Shown: positions 25,556-35,033, counted from the stretch's first letter. The stretch: 64,000 bases of DNA from Streptomyces sp. LHD-70 (GCF_031157275.1 NZ_JAVIFW010000021.1:1-64000), one strand, 5' to 3'. Notes: generated by a model not told the origin, from the letters alone. A program made the numbers and translations.

Positions 25556-27478
25556 ATGAGCAGCGAGTACGCCCCGCACCCTCACATAGGCGGTCGCACC
25601 TCGGCACTGCGTGCTCTCGCCGCCTGGCGGATGGAGTGGCCCGGCACGCCTCGGGTCATCGTGGTGACCGGCGATCCCGGCAGCGGTGCGTCCCGGCTGG
25701 TCAGCGGCTTTCTAATGATGTGCGACGCCGGGTTCCGGAGTCAGTTGCCACTGGACGACATGGACCCCTCGACCGTACCGCCGGAGCTTCCCCCGCCCGC
25801 AGTTCCCGATCCGCAGGGGCTGACTGCGGCCCAGCTGCTGTGGCTCGTCTCGGATTACCACGGCCTGAAGGCGTCGACAGTGCAGGAGGTTTTCGCGCAG
25901 CTGTCGGCACGCCAGGAGTCCGTGACCGTAGTCGTGCCCGATGTCGACCGGGCGGGTCCGGTGCGGTCCACGAACGAACCCGCACGCGTCGTACGTGAAG
26001 TCCTCCGCCCCCTCGCCGAGTGCGGCACGGTGCGGATCCTCGTGGACGTGCCCAGGGAGTTCGTCGCGGAGCTCACCGACGGGTTGCCGGCCGGGACCGC
26101 GCAGGTCATCGACCTGGACCAGCCGGACTGGGCCGACCCTGACGGCCTGGTGCTGCACGCCGCGACCGCCCTCGACCCCGAGCTCGGAGCACCGGAGCTG
26201 CCGTTCACCACCGACGGCCACGTGCGCACAGCGCTCGCCTCCGCCATCGGCCGACGTGCGGGCACGAGCCCTCTCCTGGTCCAACTTGCCGTCCAGTCCG
26301 CCCTGTTGGTGCCAGACGGTTTCGAACCGGGCGACGAGAGCGGGCTGCCGTCGTCAGTCGGCGAGGCGATGGACCTGCATGCCGCACGATCAGGGGTGGA
26401 ACCACGGGTACTGCGTCAGCTGCTCGCTCCGCTCGCACTGGCCGAGGGGCCGGGACTGCCTATGGCGTTGTGGCCGCAGCTCGTCACGGCGCTGGCCGGG
26501 GCGGACATGAGCGAGGCCGTCCAGAACGGCATGCTGCTCGTCGGCCCCTTCGTGGAGCTGGTCGAAGTAGGTGCATCGGGCGAGGCCGGTGCACCTGGGA
26601 GAGCGCTGATCCGCCTGCTGCATCCGGCGCTGGGCACCGAGATCCGAGCCTGGCTCCCCCAGGTGCGGACCGCCCAGTCGCAGTTCGCGATGGCGCTCCT
26701 GGCGGCCGTACCCGGGCAGGACTGGAGCAAGGCCGACCCGTACGTACGCGACCACATCGCCGGACACACCCTGGAGGCGGGGCTACTGCCCCAACTCCTC
26801 ACGGACCCAGGTCTGTTCGTGTATGCGGACCCGGTTTCGCTGCGGACCGCCGTGGAAGCGGTTCCGGTGGAGTCGCTGGGCGCACCGGCCAGAGCGTATC
26901 TGCGCGTGGCTCCACTGCTCACCCGTATCCAAGCGGACGCCGCGCTGCGTGCGGCGGTGCTGGAGAGCGCGTTCGTCGAGGACGGACTGCCCGAGTACGC
27001 GGCGGCGGTGCGGCGGCTCGGGCTCGATCTGCCCTGGGAGACGTTGTGGAGCCTGCGGGTCGACGGCATCCACGCAGCGACGGTGGGGACGCTGCAGGGG
27101 CCGGACGGACAGACAGTCCCGGTGGCCGCCCTGGCAGTTCCGCAAGGTACTCCCGGTGCGGTTCCCGTGCCGGGGCCGGGCGAGTCCGCGCTCCTTGTGC
27201 ACGGTCTCCTGGACTCGGCGCTCCCTGCGAACGCCGACGCCCGACAGGTGCTGCGCCCCACTGAGGAGGAACGGGCCGCGTCACCCTTCGAGTTCAGCGG
27301 CGGGGCCGACTATCTACGGATCTGGGACCGGGTCTCCGAAGAGCTCCTCGCGGTGCTGGTCAGCGACGAGCCGATCACGGGCGCAGACCTGTCCCCTGAG
27401 GGTGTCCTCCTCTTCGCGACCGGTCGCGGGGCGAGAGCCCTGCGTATCCTGCCGCCCGCCGGGGAGCTAGGCTCGTGA
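25556..27478 (+). CDS. STAND-like NTPase homologue lacking the Walker A lysine
   Basis: 640 aa. After a short N-terminus there is a P-loop-like GDPGSGAS (residues 39-46) in which the invariant lysine is Ala45, so ATP hydrolysis is doubtful. The middle carries features seen in streptomycete STAND proteins (YVRDHIAGHTLEAGLLPQLL near 395-415, LGAPARAYLRVAPLLTR near 440-460). The C-terminal ~120 residues look like the first blades of a beta-propeller that stops early. The ATG at 25556 has GGAGGA upstream; the open frame before it is not used. Same strand and probably same operon as its neighbours (gaps 106 and 40 nt). Possible scaffold or regulator of the immunity module; this is inference. Confidence 0.7.
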   Translation: MSSEYAPHPHIGGRTSALRALAAWRMEWPGTPRVIVVTGDPGSGASRLVSGFLMMCDAGFRSQLPLDDMDPSTVPPELPPPAVPDPQGLTAAQLLWLVSDYHGLKASTVQEVFAQLSARQESVTVVVPDVDRAGPVRSTNEPARVVREVLRPLAECGTVRILVDVPREFVAELTDGLPAGTAQVIDLDQPDWADPDGLVLHAATALDPELGAPELPFTTDGHVRTALASAIGRRAGTSPLLVQLAVQSALLVPDGFEPGDESGLPSSVGEAMDLHAARSGVEPRVLRQLLAPLALAEGPGLPMALWPQLVTALAGADMSEAVQNGMLLVGPFVELVEVGASGEAGAPGRALIRLLHPALGTEIRAWLPQVRTAQSQFAMALLAAVPGQDWSKADPYVRDHIAGHTLEAGLLPQLLTDPGLFVYADPVSLRTAVEAVPVESLGAPARAYLRVAPLLTRIQADAALRAAVLESAFVEDGLPEYAAAVRRLGLDLPWETLWSLRVDGIHAATVGTLQGPDGQTVPVAALAVPQGTPGAVPVPGPGESALLVHGLLDSALPANADARQVLRPTEEERAASPFEFSGGADYLRIWDRVSEELLAVLVSDEPITGADLSPEGVLLFATGRGARALRILPPAGELGS

Positions 27479-27518
27479 ACCCTCAGTCATCCCAGCCGAA
27501 ACGTGAAGGAGTTGCTTC

Positions 27519-28832
27519 GTGACCAGCCAGGAGCAGGCGCTCACCATCGCCGACCGTTGGCTCAATGGGAGTGGCGCGGAGACTCCTCGACGCGAGGTCC
27601 GGATGCACGAGTTCGACCTCGGTTGGGTCGTCTGGGCTGCACCAGCCCCAGTCGAGCGCGATACGGAGACAGGCCAGCGTCGTCCACCCGCCGAGATCGG
27701 AGACGCGTGCGGTGTTGTGGATCGTCACACGGGTGGGCTGACCGTGTGGCCTTCGGTTCCGGTGGACGAGGTCGTCCGGATGTACCGGCAGAAGCAGGGG
27801 GCAGCCGCGGAGAGCGACGCCCGTCCGGTCACCGGGCCCGGCAACACAGCAGTGTTCACCTACCCCGACCCGGAGTCCGGTGAGGTGAGGACGCTCTTCC
27901 GAACGTCGTACCCGGGGCTGCCGCCCAGCGAGTACCAGGTCGTGGCGGAGCTGCGGCGGTTCGGCGTCCCACCGGAGAGCGTCACCGCCATCCACACCGA
28001 CCTGCGGCCCAGCCTCCTGCCCGGCGGCTACACGGCAGAGTTGCTCAACACCTTCCGAAACGCGCACCTGTCCTGCAGCCAGGGTTACGGCACCCGCCCC
28101 GAGGCCCGCACCGAAGGCATCGCCGCCCTCATCGAACAGGTCGAGCAGACCCACCGCATGGCCGGCCAGCAGCCCCCGCCGCGCCCGCACCGCGTCCCCG
28201 TCCCGACGCAGGTGACGCCCGCCGTCCCGCTCTCCGACGAGGCCCTCGGCGAGCACCTCACCTCCGTCTTCGGCCACGACGGCGTACGCCACTACGCCCC
28301 CGAGGCCGTCGCCGAGAGCCGCCTCCCCGACACCGCGAAGGCCACGCTCACCGAGGCCGGCCTCCCCGCCGATCTCCCCCTCTTCTTCACGGCGGACAAC
28401 CCCGAAGCACCGTCCGCGGGCGGCCTGTTCACCGACGTACCGACGAACCTGCGCGAGCGCCGCAGCCCCGCTGGCGAGGAGAAACTCGCCGTCCTCGGCC
28501 ACCTCATCCGCATCGGCTTCGACGGCGTCGCCGTCATCGCCGTCCAGTGCCTGCCCGGCTCCACCGAGCCCAACGGCCTCGGCGCCATCTGGGCCATCGA
28601 CCCCGTCACCGCCAGCGCCCGCTACGTCAACATCTCCCTGTCCGCGTACGCCCGTTCCCTCGCCCTCCTCGCCGAGACCAGGCAGCGCATGGTGGGCATG
28701 AATCCGTACGAGGCGGGGGCAGCGGTCGCCGAGTTGCAGGAGCAGCTCGCCGCGATCGACGGCACGGCGCAGGCGAATCCCGACACCTGGTGGTCGTTGA
28801 TCGTCGAGCAGATGTGGCACGGGGTGTTCTGA
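27519..28832 (+). CDS. three-module SUKH-4-type immunity protein (paralogue)
   Basis: 437 aa with the same plan as the protein at 16929-18284. A YrhB/Imm35-like region (residues 1-90, EVRMHEFDLGWVVWA), a deaminase-like middle without catalytic Cys (about 107-190, VVAELRRFGVPPESVTAIHTD), and a SUKH-4-like C-terminus (about 240-437, YVNISLSAYARSLALL) ending EQMWHGVF. GTG start with AAGGAG 7 nt upstream. It lies 40 nt after the STAND-like gene. The codon style of the second half is more extreme in GC than the first, which may reflect mosaic origin. Probable immunity protein against the deaminase end of the toxin; the pairing is not proven. Confidence 0.78.
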   Translation: MTSQEQALTIADRWLNGSGAETPRREVRMHEFDLGWVVWAAPAPVERDTETGQRRPPAEIGDACGVVDRHTGGLTVWPSVPVDEVVRMYRQKQGAAAESDARPVTGPGNTAVFTYPDPESGEVRTLFRTSYPGLPPSEYQVVAELRRFGVPPESVTAIHTDLRPSLLPGGYTAELLNTFRNAHLSCSQGYGTRPEARTEGIAALIEQVEQTHRMAGQQPPPRPHRVPVPTQVTPAVPLSDEALGEHLTSVFGHDGVRHYAPEAVAESRLPDTAKATLTEAGLPADLPLFFTADNPEAPSAGGLFTDVPTNLRERRSPAGEEKLAVLGHLIRIGFDGVAVIAVQCLPGSTEPNGLGAIWAIDPVTASARYVNISLSAYARSLALLAETRQRMVGMNPYEAGAAVAELQEQLAAIDGTAQANPDTWWSLIVEQMWHGVF

Positions 28833-28946
28833 GGGCGCTCGTGCGAGACCACCGGCTGCACCCCGAGCTGTTCTGCAGCGCATCCGCGCCGCAGAAGGGT
28901 TGACGCGGTGTGGTTCAAGAAGCTTGATGCTTAAGGGGATGTAGAC

Positions 28947-31060
28947 CTGACGACCGATCAGGCCTTGGAGCGGATCAACGATTGGCTGGTGGAGCGGGAC
29001 CGTCTTTACCGGACGTTCGCCATCCGAGGAGCAGCCGGGTCCGGGAAGACCGAGCTGTTGCAGAAACTGTCCGAACGTATTCCGGGGTCCGTGTACGTGG
29101 ACTGCCAAGGGCTGCGGGCCGACGAGGTGGCCCGTCGCCTCCTCACGCACTGGGGAGTGGCCGACGAGCAGCGCTCGCTCGCCGATGGTGCCCGGACGAT
29201 GCGCCAAGGTGGCGTCGCGCTACTGGCGAACGTGCACCAGGCCCATGAACTGTCACCTCGGACGAGCCGACCCGGATCAGCCGGTACATGATCGACGCCT
29301 TCAGGCGGTCGGCCCGGCCGTACACCCAGTTCATCGTGGAGCGCTCGGCGGAGAAGCCATGGGTGGTCGCCCCGAAGCGCAACGAAGTGACACTCGCGCC
29401 CCCTTCATCCCCTGTGCTCACCGACGCCGACTTGACGGCTCTCGTGGCAGAGCATCCGGCTCTCAGGGCGCTGGCCACGGCCGAGCTGCGGCGTGTACCC
29501 CTGCTGGTCTGGGAGGAGCTGTGCCGGAGCCTCGGCATTCCCGCCACGCAGCAGGAACTGCGCGAGCTGACGGCCGAGTTCGCCGATCTCCTGGTCGTGA
29601 CCGGTCCCCGTTCCGGTGACGGGTTCGGCCAGGTCGGCTTCCGGGCCGAATCGGCACGTCATCGCATCCGAGCGCTGCGACGACCTGAGCACGACACCGT
29701 CGTCGCGTCGCTGATGAACTCCCTCGGGGCTCGCGTTGACGGTGCAAGGTGGCGGGATACCGGACCCGTCGGGGAGTACGCCGCGCAGACCCTCGCTCTT
29801 CACGCGGTCGGCGCAGGCGTTCTGGATGAACTGCTTGACGACGGAGTCGCTCTGGCCAACCTCGATGCGGAGGGGCTGTTGCAGGCGCTCGCTGTCACGT
29901 GGCCCTTCAGCCTGAGCCGGGGCGGCGTGCCGCAGGACTCTGGAATCTCGATCGACGCTCACTATCTGGAGCGGCTGGGGCTCGCGTCGACTCCCCACGA
30001 GGAGTGGGTGAGTTGGCTGCGTCACTGTGCGCTGAACCGTGGGCGGAACGACCTTGTCCGGGCCATCGACGAGACAGGATCCAGGCTTCCGTGGCGCACA
30101 ACCTGGTCCACATGCCGTCCCTTCGGCTTGTTCGGTCGTGTCAAGGAACCGTTGGGTGGAGCCGCCGGCCGGTCCGCGGACGGGGTGACCGCCACGGATG
30201 CCGAGCAGTTCTCGTCATTGGCGGCCGGATACGGTTCCTGGCCCGCCCCCGAGACCGAGCCCCCGGTCCGTGAGGTGCTCCACTACCACCAGGTCGATTT
30301 CACATGGACCGGTCACAACGAGCTCAGGGCTCGCGGTTCGATGCGTCTGTCGGACAGGGAATGGCTGCTTGTCCATCCTTCCGGAGCCTTCGCCGTGCGG
30401 GTGGCTGCGGAGTTCGCGAAGGCCGGTGGACAGACGCCCCCCGCAGCCGGCGAACCCTACGTCGAGCCGATCACGCACTCGGCCCTCTGGCAGTGCCCGC
30501 AGCAGGCCCTGGAAGCCGATGCCCCGACGCGCACCTGGATGGAAGCCACCTTCGGCCCGGGAACGTGCCACCCCGTTTCGGCGAACGACCTGCCCGCCGA
30601 TCTCACGCACGCAGGGACACGTCGTTTCCTCACAGAAGCCGGTCTTCCTGCTCTCTCCGCTCAATTGCCGTTCGTCAGCACGGCAGACCTGAGTGAGACC
30701 ACACTCCTCCGTACCTCATGGCCGGATGAGGATGTGCCTCCGCCCAGTGCAGGACCATTTTTCCGCGTAGGCGAATGGGTCGAAGCTCAGGTCCTTCTCG
30801 ACGGCAGCACCGGAGTCGTCTACCAGGACTGCAGCACCGCCTACGAAACCGTGACCCTGGCGAGCGGACTGCGACAGCTGTGCATCCTCCTTCGCCTCTA
30901 CCACGAGTTCCTGATCAGCGACTTCACCACTATCTTCGAGCGCAGGGATGCCTTGCGCAGCTTCAGGCGATGGGCCAATGCCATTGATCCCGCCACCGAA
31001 GACGCCGACCACTGGGAACACGTCCTGGACGGTTCCATGGACACAGACACGGACCGGTGA
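28947..31060 (+). pseudogene. P-loop NTPase-SUKH-4 gene broken by a frameshift
   Basis: Second copy of the NTPase-SUKH-4 architecture. The first part reads LTTDQALERINDW..., with intact Walker A GAAGSGKT (residues 28-35), and runs to CTG at 29250-29252. The homologous reading then continues one frame over (TSDEPTRISRYMIDAF...) to 31060. The 771-residue paralogue has ESVTSTEPARV at this point, so the simplest explanation is one missing base at 29252/29253. As written, frame 1 stops near 29291, and a 590-aa piece could only start internally at 29288. The start is uncertain: CTG 28947 (after AAGGGG) or TTG 28965. The C-terminal SUKH-4-like part (FFRVGEWVEAQVLLDGSTGVVYQD) looks intact. Either a true pseudogene, a programmed shift, or a sequencing error. 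Confidence 0.75.
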
Positions 31061-31252
31061 GGAGCCACGGGAGGGCCGATTGACACTGCCTCCCGGCGCA
31101 TATCCGACGACAGGACCAATCGCGCTCAACCACCCATGGCCTGTCTAACCAAGGACGCCGGATTCACCCCCTGACCGATCTGATCGACCTGACCCCACTC
31201 GACCGACCTGCCCCCACCGGACCGACCGCGCAACCCCGCAAAGGACCCGCAC

Positions 31253-31594
31253 ATGCCCTCCGGAATGCCGGACCCGAATCAGCAAGCCCACACTCCGCCC
31301 ACCACCCCGGAAGAAGCGCTCGCCATCTTCCACAGCCGTTACGCCCAGCCGAAGCTGGCCGACGGCTCACCCGCCGAACTGGTCGTGCACGAGTTCGACG
31401 AGGGGTTTCTCATCTACCCGGTCCTGCCGCCCGTGGAGCAGCCCGAAGGCAGCCCCGCGCGGCCCGCCGAGCCCGGCGGCGGGAAGATCGTCGTGTCGAA
31501 GGAGACCGGTAAGTCCTACGGGACTCCCAACTTCCCGACCGAGCAGGCGATCGCGCTCTACAAAAAGAACCGCGCACGCGAGCGCAACGCCTGA
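31253..31594 (+). CDS. small YrhB/Imm35-like protein, possible orphan immunity module
   Basis: 113 aa. A Pro/Gln-rich N-terminus precedes ELVVHEFDEGFLIYPVLPP and GGGKIVVSKETGKSYGTPNFPTEQAIALYKK. The order of elements (acidic HEF strand, aromatic strand, then a turn with a T/S-G) is the same as in the N-terminal module of the two large SUKH-4 proteins nearby, so it looks like a free-standing version. AAAGGA lies 8 nt before the ATG. It ends the plus-strand run of immunity-like genes. The function assignment is weak. Confidence 0.6.
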   Translation: MPSGMPDPNQQAHTPPTTPEEALAIFHSRYAQPKLADGSPAELVVHEFDEGFLIYPVLPPVEQPEGSPARPAEPGGGKIVVSKETGKSYGTPNFPTEQAIALYKKNRARERNA

Positions 31595-31620
31595 AACCGA
31601 GCTCGCAGGGGGAGCCGGAC

Positions 31621-31658
31621 GGGACACCCCCAACGAACCATCAGCGGGGATGTGTCCC
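31621..31658. terminator. possible terminator between convergent genes
   Basis: GGGACAC (31621-31627) pairs with GTGTCCC (31652-31658) across a 24-nt loop between the convergent genes at 31594 and 31667. The stem is short. Confidence 0.3.
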
Positions 31659-31666
31659 CACCAGCG

Positions 31667-32176
31667 TCAAAGCTTGCCGGTGATGACTCCGCGCCAAGTC
31701 CACCCCGCACCCAGGACGGTGGCCTGCAGCGGATCCTTCAGGTCATTGCTGTCGAAATGGAACGTCTCGGTCCACTCGAGGCCGCCGTCTTCGCCACCGA
31801 GCGTCCAGCGCTTGGAGACCGTCTGTACCTGGCCGCGTTGGGCCTCTGCTGCGATAGCCAGGCTGGGAGTGTCTCCGGCCCAGGTGACGTCGTACTGCTG
31901 GTCGAGGGTGCGGATCTCGTTCTTCTCCGGAACGAGACGCATACGGACCTGGAACACCTGGCTCACCTGAGTACGGACGAAGAAGGTCTGCCAAGCCGGG
32001 TCCAGGATGCGCCACTCGGCCACCAGGTCGGCGCCTTCTTCGCTCCCGTCCCTGACTGTGTACGGGACGTCTGGGCGATTGAGACCGAGCAGGGCCGCAT
32101 GGACCTCAGCCGCGGATCGCGGGGCGATGTTGTCGGCAGGGCGCTTTGTTCCGGTGAGTTTGTCGAAGAGTCCCAT
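31667..32176 (-). CDS. conserved hypothetical protein
   Basis: 169 aa starting MGLFDKLTGTKRP, a typical start for small soluble actinobacterial proteins. The rest alternates short beta strands and turns (YTVRDGSEEGADLVAEWRI, RMRLVPEKNEIRTLDQQYDVTW, TWRGVITGKL) with no membrane segment. I do not recognise a family. It lies at the end of the toxin-immunity block but on the opposite strand, so it may not belong to it. Confidence 0.7.
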   Translation of the reverse strand: MGLFDKLTGTKRPADNIAPRSAAEVHAALLGLNRPDVPYTVRDGSEEGADLVAEWRILDPAWQTFFVRTQVSQVFQVRMRLVPEKNEIRTLDQQYDVTWAGDTPSLAIAAEAQRGQVQTVSKRWTLGGEDGGLEWTETFHFDSNDLKDPLQATVLGAGWTWRGVITGKL

Positions 32177-32412
32177 TGAGTCAATCCGTGAGGAGTCGGC
32201 GGCGCGAAGCTGAGTTCGTCGCGGCTGAAGTCACGTGCTGTGCTGGCGAGTTGGGTGGGCAAGCGGAGGGTCTGGCAGCTTCCGCGGAACGGCATCCGCA
32301 CGTTACTCCGCACCCCATCGGCCGGTTCGGCGCACCGCCACCATCCACCGTGCCACCGCCCTCCCCTCACGGCACTCTCCGCCGAGCCTCACGACGGGCG
32401 GCAAGCAGCGCC

Positions 32413-32859
32413 CTAGTACAGCGAGAATCCCCCACTGTGCCGCCCCTGCCCCTTCTTCGGCTGCTCCTGCTCCTGGGAGCGGCGGGGCTGTTCGTCGTCA
32501 CCCTGCGCGTCGCGGCCCGCGTCGTCGTCCGGCGTCACGTCGTTGCGCAGCCGGTCCCGCTCCTCGTCCGAAGCCGACTCCCACTGCCCGCGCAGTTTCG
32601 CGAACTCGCCGCCGCCGAAGACGCGGGAGCCGGACGGGTCGTCCACGATGTCGCGGATCGAGACCCGGCCGGACAGCAGCTTGTTCGCCATGTCCTTCAG
32701 TTCGGGGCTCGCGCCGGGCAGGTCCCTGACCTGGCGGAGCGAAGTGTTCAGGGCGCGCTGCTGCTCCGGTTCGAGCGCTTCGTCCCACGCTCCGCGGTCG
32801 TCGTCCGAAGGGCCTTCCGGGTTGCGCGGGTTCGGGGAGTTGTCGCCGTGCCTGGCCAT
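32413..32859 (-). CDS. small acidic/hydrophilic hypothetical protein
   Basis: 148 aa starting MARHGDNSPNPRNPEGP. The ATG at 32859 has GAGGAG 8 nt upstream; the much longer open frame reading in from 33558 is a shadow of the plus-strand gene. It holds one conserved-looking helix region (DEALEPEQQRALNTSLRQVRDLPGAS) and a highly charged, Gln-rich disordered tail. No membrane segment. Function unknown. Divergent from the membrane-protein gene at 32944. Confidence 0.7.
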   Translation of the reverse strand: MARHGDNSPNPRNPEGPSDDDRGAWDEALEPEQQRALNTSLRQVRDLPGASPELKDMANKLLSGRVSIRDIVDDPSGSRVFGGGEFAKLRGQWESASDEERDRLRNDVTPDDDAGRDAQGDDEQPRRSQEQEQPKKGQGRHSGGFSLY

Positions 32860-32943
32860 GTCGCTGCTCCTCACTCTCGTCCCGTGCAGTATCGCGCGTA
32901 CGCCGGTGTGATAGGCAGTCCGCACGGAAAGGGTGGCAGCACT

Positions 32944-33543
32944 GTGACGCACACAATCGGCCGCCTCGGTGGCGCGGTCTTCCTGATCCTCGGGCTGCTG
33001 TTGAGCGGCTACTCGACGTACGAGGGCGTGTACGCGGCGGGTTTCGCCGGCACGGCGGGCACGTTGAAGGTGACGTCGTGCGAGGCGAAGTTCCACCACA
33101 ACGCCTCCCGGCGCAGCCGCCGCGGCACCGACAACGTCCGCTGCCACGGCACGTTCGTACCGGCCCCCGGCACGCAGGGCGAACGGGATTCGCGGGCGTA
33201 CGTCGACACCCGCCGCGGCTATCCGGAGGGAACGCTCCTGGACGTGCAGCAGGGCGGGCCCGCGCTCTCCCTCACCCACCTCGGCGAGGACCGCGACTAC
33301 GTCGCGACGGACGGCAAGCGCGCCCTGCGCTGGTTCTCGGGCTCGCTCGGCGGGCTCGTCCTCATCGGCCTGGGCATCTTCTGCACGGCCACCGGGTACG
33401 CGCCGTTCGGCCGCAGCCAGATCACGTACGAGGCGGCCTGGGAGCAATCGGGCCGCAGCACGCTGCGCCGCACCGTGATCGGTTTCCTCGGCGTCGGCCT
33501 GGTGGGGGCGGGGCTGTGCTGGCTGGCGAGCTTGTTCGTCTGA
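32944..33543 (+). CDS. membrane protein with extracytoplasmic loop, hypothetical
   Basis: 199 aa. One transmembrane helix at about residues 7-27, a beta-rich loop of about 90 residues containing two cysteines (TSCEAKFHHNASRR ... NVRCHGTF) that may form a disulfide, then two more helices near residues 135-160 and 175-199. The loop layout recalls DUF3592-type membrane proteins, but that is only a resemblance. GTG start at 32944. It is convergent with the next gene. Confidence 0.7.
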   Translation: MTHTIGRLGGAVFLILGLLLSGYSTYEGVYAAGFAGTAGTLKVTSCEAKFHHNASRRSRRGTDNVRCHGTFVPAPGTQGERDSRAYVDTRRGYPEGTLLDVQQGGPALSLTHLGEDRDYVATDGKRALRWFSGSLGGLVLIGLGIFCTATGYAPFGRSQITYEAAWEQSGRSTLRRTVIGFLGVGLVGAGLCWLASLFV

Positions 33544-33570
33544 GCCCCACGGCCACACCGCCCTACGGCC

Positions 33571-34212
33571 CTACGGGGTCCCTGCCGGTGCGCGTGCCCC
33601 GGACGACTCACCTTCCGCCGGCGCCCTCGTCAGCTCCCCCGGCAACGCCAGCCCGCACAGCATGGTCACCGCGCCCACGACCCACCGCAGCATGTCGGGG
33701 ATCTCGTACGTGAGGACGGCCGCCCCCAGCACAGCCGTACCGCCGAGCCCGAGCGCGAACCGGCTCACCAGCGCCGCCCGGAACGCCCCCGGGTCCCACA
33801 GCTGAAGCGCCCTGGCCTCGGTGGTCGCCACGGCCCCGGCACCACCCGCCTCCCGAGGTTCCGCTTCCGTACCGCTGAGCATCCCGTGCACCACCAGCCC
33901 CGAGTCGAAGACGAGCACGGCAGGCGAGCGGAACTCCGCGTCCGCGCCCTTCCGTCGGGACGGCGGCTGCCAACTCAGCCACAGCGACCGGCCCTTGACG
34001 CTCTCCGGCACGGCCCGCGCGTCGAACGGCGTACGGAACCGGAACTGTACGGGCCGTCCGGGGCACCCCTCCCCTCCGGCGGGATCCGCCTCCACGGTGA
34101 GCGATTCCGCTTCCCGCACGCCCACACACGTACCCCGCACCGCCCGATCGGCCGCCCGTAGGCGCGCGTAAGGCCCGAGTCCGTACCGCGTCCTGACCGC
34201 GCCGACCGTCAC
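33571..34212 (-). CDS. membrane protein, hypothetical
   Basis: 213 aa. A soluble beta-rich part (about 1-150) is followed by two C-terminal transmembrane helices (FALGLGGTAVLGAAVLTYEI and WVVGAVTMLCGLAL). The GTG start overlaps the stop of the preceding gene (GTGA), so the pair is translationally coupled. It is the last gene of a minus-strand operon that begins with the two ESX-like proteins near 38.3 kb. Function unknown. Confidence 0.7.
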   Translation of the reverse strand: MTVGAVRTRYGLGPYARLRAADRAVRGTCVGVREAESLTVEADPAGGEGCPGRPVQFRFRTPFDARAVPESVKGRSLWLSWQPPSRRKGADAEFRSPAVLVFDSGLVVHGMLSGTEAEPREAGGAGAVATTEARALQLWDPGAFRAALVSRFALGLGGTAVLGAAVLTYEIPDMLRWVVGAVTMLCGLALPGELTRAPAEGESSGARAPAGTP

Positions 34213-35033
34213 CGCGGCGCCGAGGAGCCAGACCCCGACGAACCCCAGGTGATGAACGGAGAGAAGGTGCGGCCCGCCAGCTCGTCGCGCAGCGAGGCCC
34301 GGCCGGAGACCGCGCCGAGGCCGAGGTCGTCGGGCGCGTAGAGGACGGTGCGGTCGCCGGTGCGCGGCGGCTCGGCCGAGCGGGCCCGCACGGTCGCGGT
34401 GCCGCGCGCCCCGTTCGCCCCGCGGAGCTCTACGACGACCCGGGCCGTGTAGTACGGGGAGCCGCGGCTCGGGTCGTGCCGCTCAGCCTTGCCGGCCTCG
34501 AGGATGCGGGCCTCCGCGTACACCGCCCCGCCCGCGCCGAGCCGCGCCACCTGGTCCGACGGCTGCGGCCGCCCGAGCGCGAGCGCGACGATCGCGAGCA
34601 GCCCGGTCGTCAGGCCCAAACCCCAGGTGAGCTCGCGGAGTTGTTGTGACCGGCGGGAGGGCAGCGCGTGCGGCAGGCCGGGAACGCGCGGCGAGCCGGT
34701 CCCTTCCGCCGCTCCGGTCCCTTCCGGAATTTCCCGTACGGGTGAGAACCGAGTCGACGGGGCCGCGTCCTCCGGTACACCGACGGCCACCCGCGCCTCC
34801 TCGGCCGCGTCCCGTTGCCTCGCCAGTACGACGAGGCAGACCGCGCCGCAGGCCAGGGCGCCGAGGACCACCGTCCGGCGCAGCGAGGGCTCGGGCAGGA
34901 ACAGCCACACACCGAGCACCGTCACGACGACCGCGAGCCCTACGGCCCCGCACCACCCGCCGACCCGCCGCACCCGCACCGCGCGCCCGGACCTCACCCA
35001 CACAGCGCCCCCATCAGGCCCCGCCTTTCCCAT
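34209..35033 (-). CDS. membrane protein, hypothetical
   Basis: 274 aa. Transmembrane helices at about residues 25-45, 52-70 and 135-155, then a beta-rich C-terminal part (ARILEAGKAERHDP ... TGDRTVLYAPDDLGLG) of DUF3592-like character. The start is uncertain; ATG at 35033 is used, with only a weak Shine-Dalgarno. It overlaps the next gene by four bases. The related gene upstream (35088-36557) has a similar plan, suggesting duplication within the operon. Confidence 0.68.
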   Translation of the reverse strand: MGKAGPDGGAVWVRSGRAVRVRRVGGWCGAVGLAVVVTVLGVWLFLPEPSLRRTVVLGALACGAVCLVVLARQRDAAEEARVAVGVPEDAAPSTRFSPVREIPEGTGAAEGTGSPRVPGLPHALPSRRSQQLRELTWGLGLTTGLLAIVALALGRPQPSDQVARLGAGGAVYAEARILEAGKAERHDPSRGSPYYTARVVVELRGANGARGTATVRARSAEPPRTGDRTVLYAPDDLGLGAVSGRASLRDELAGRTFSPFITWGSSGSGSSAPR

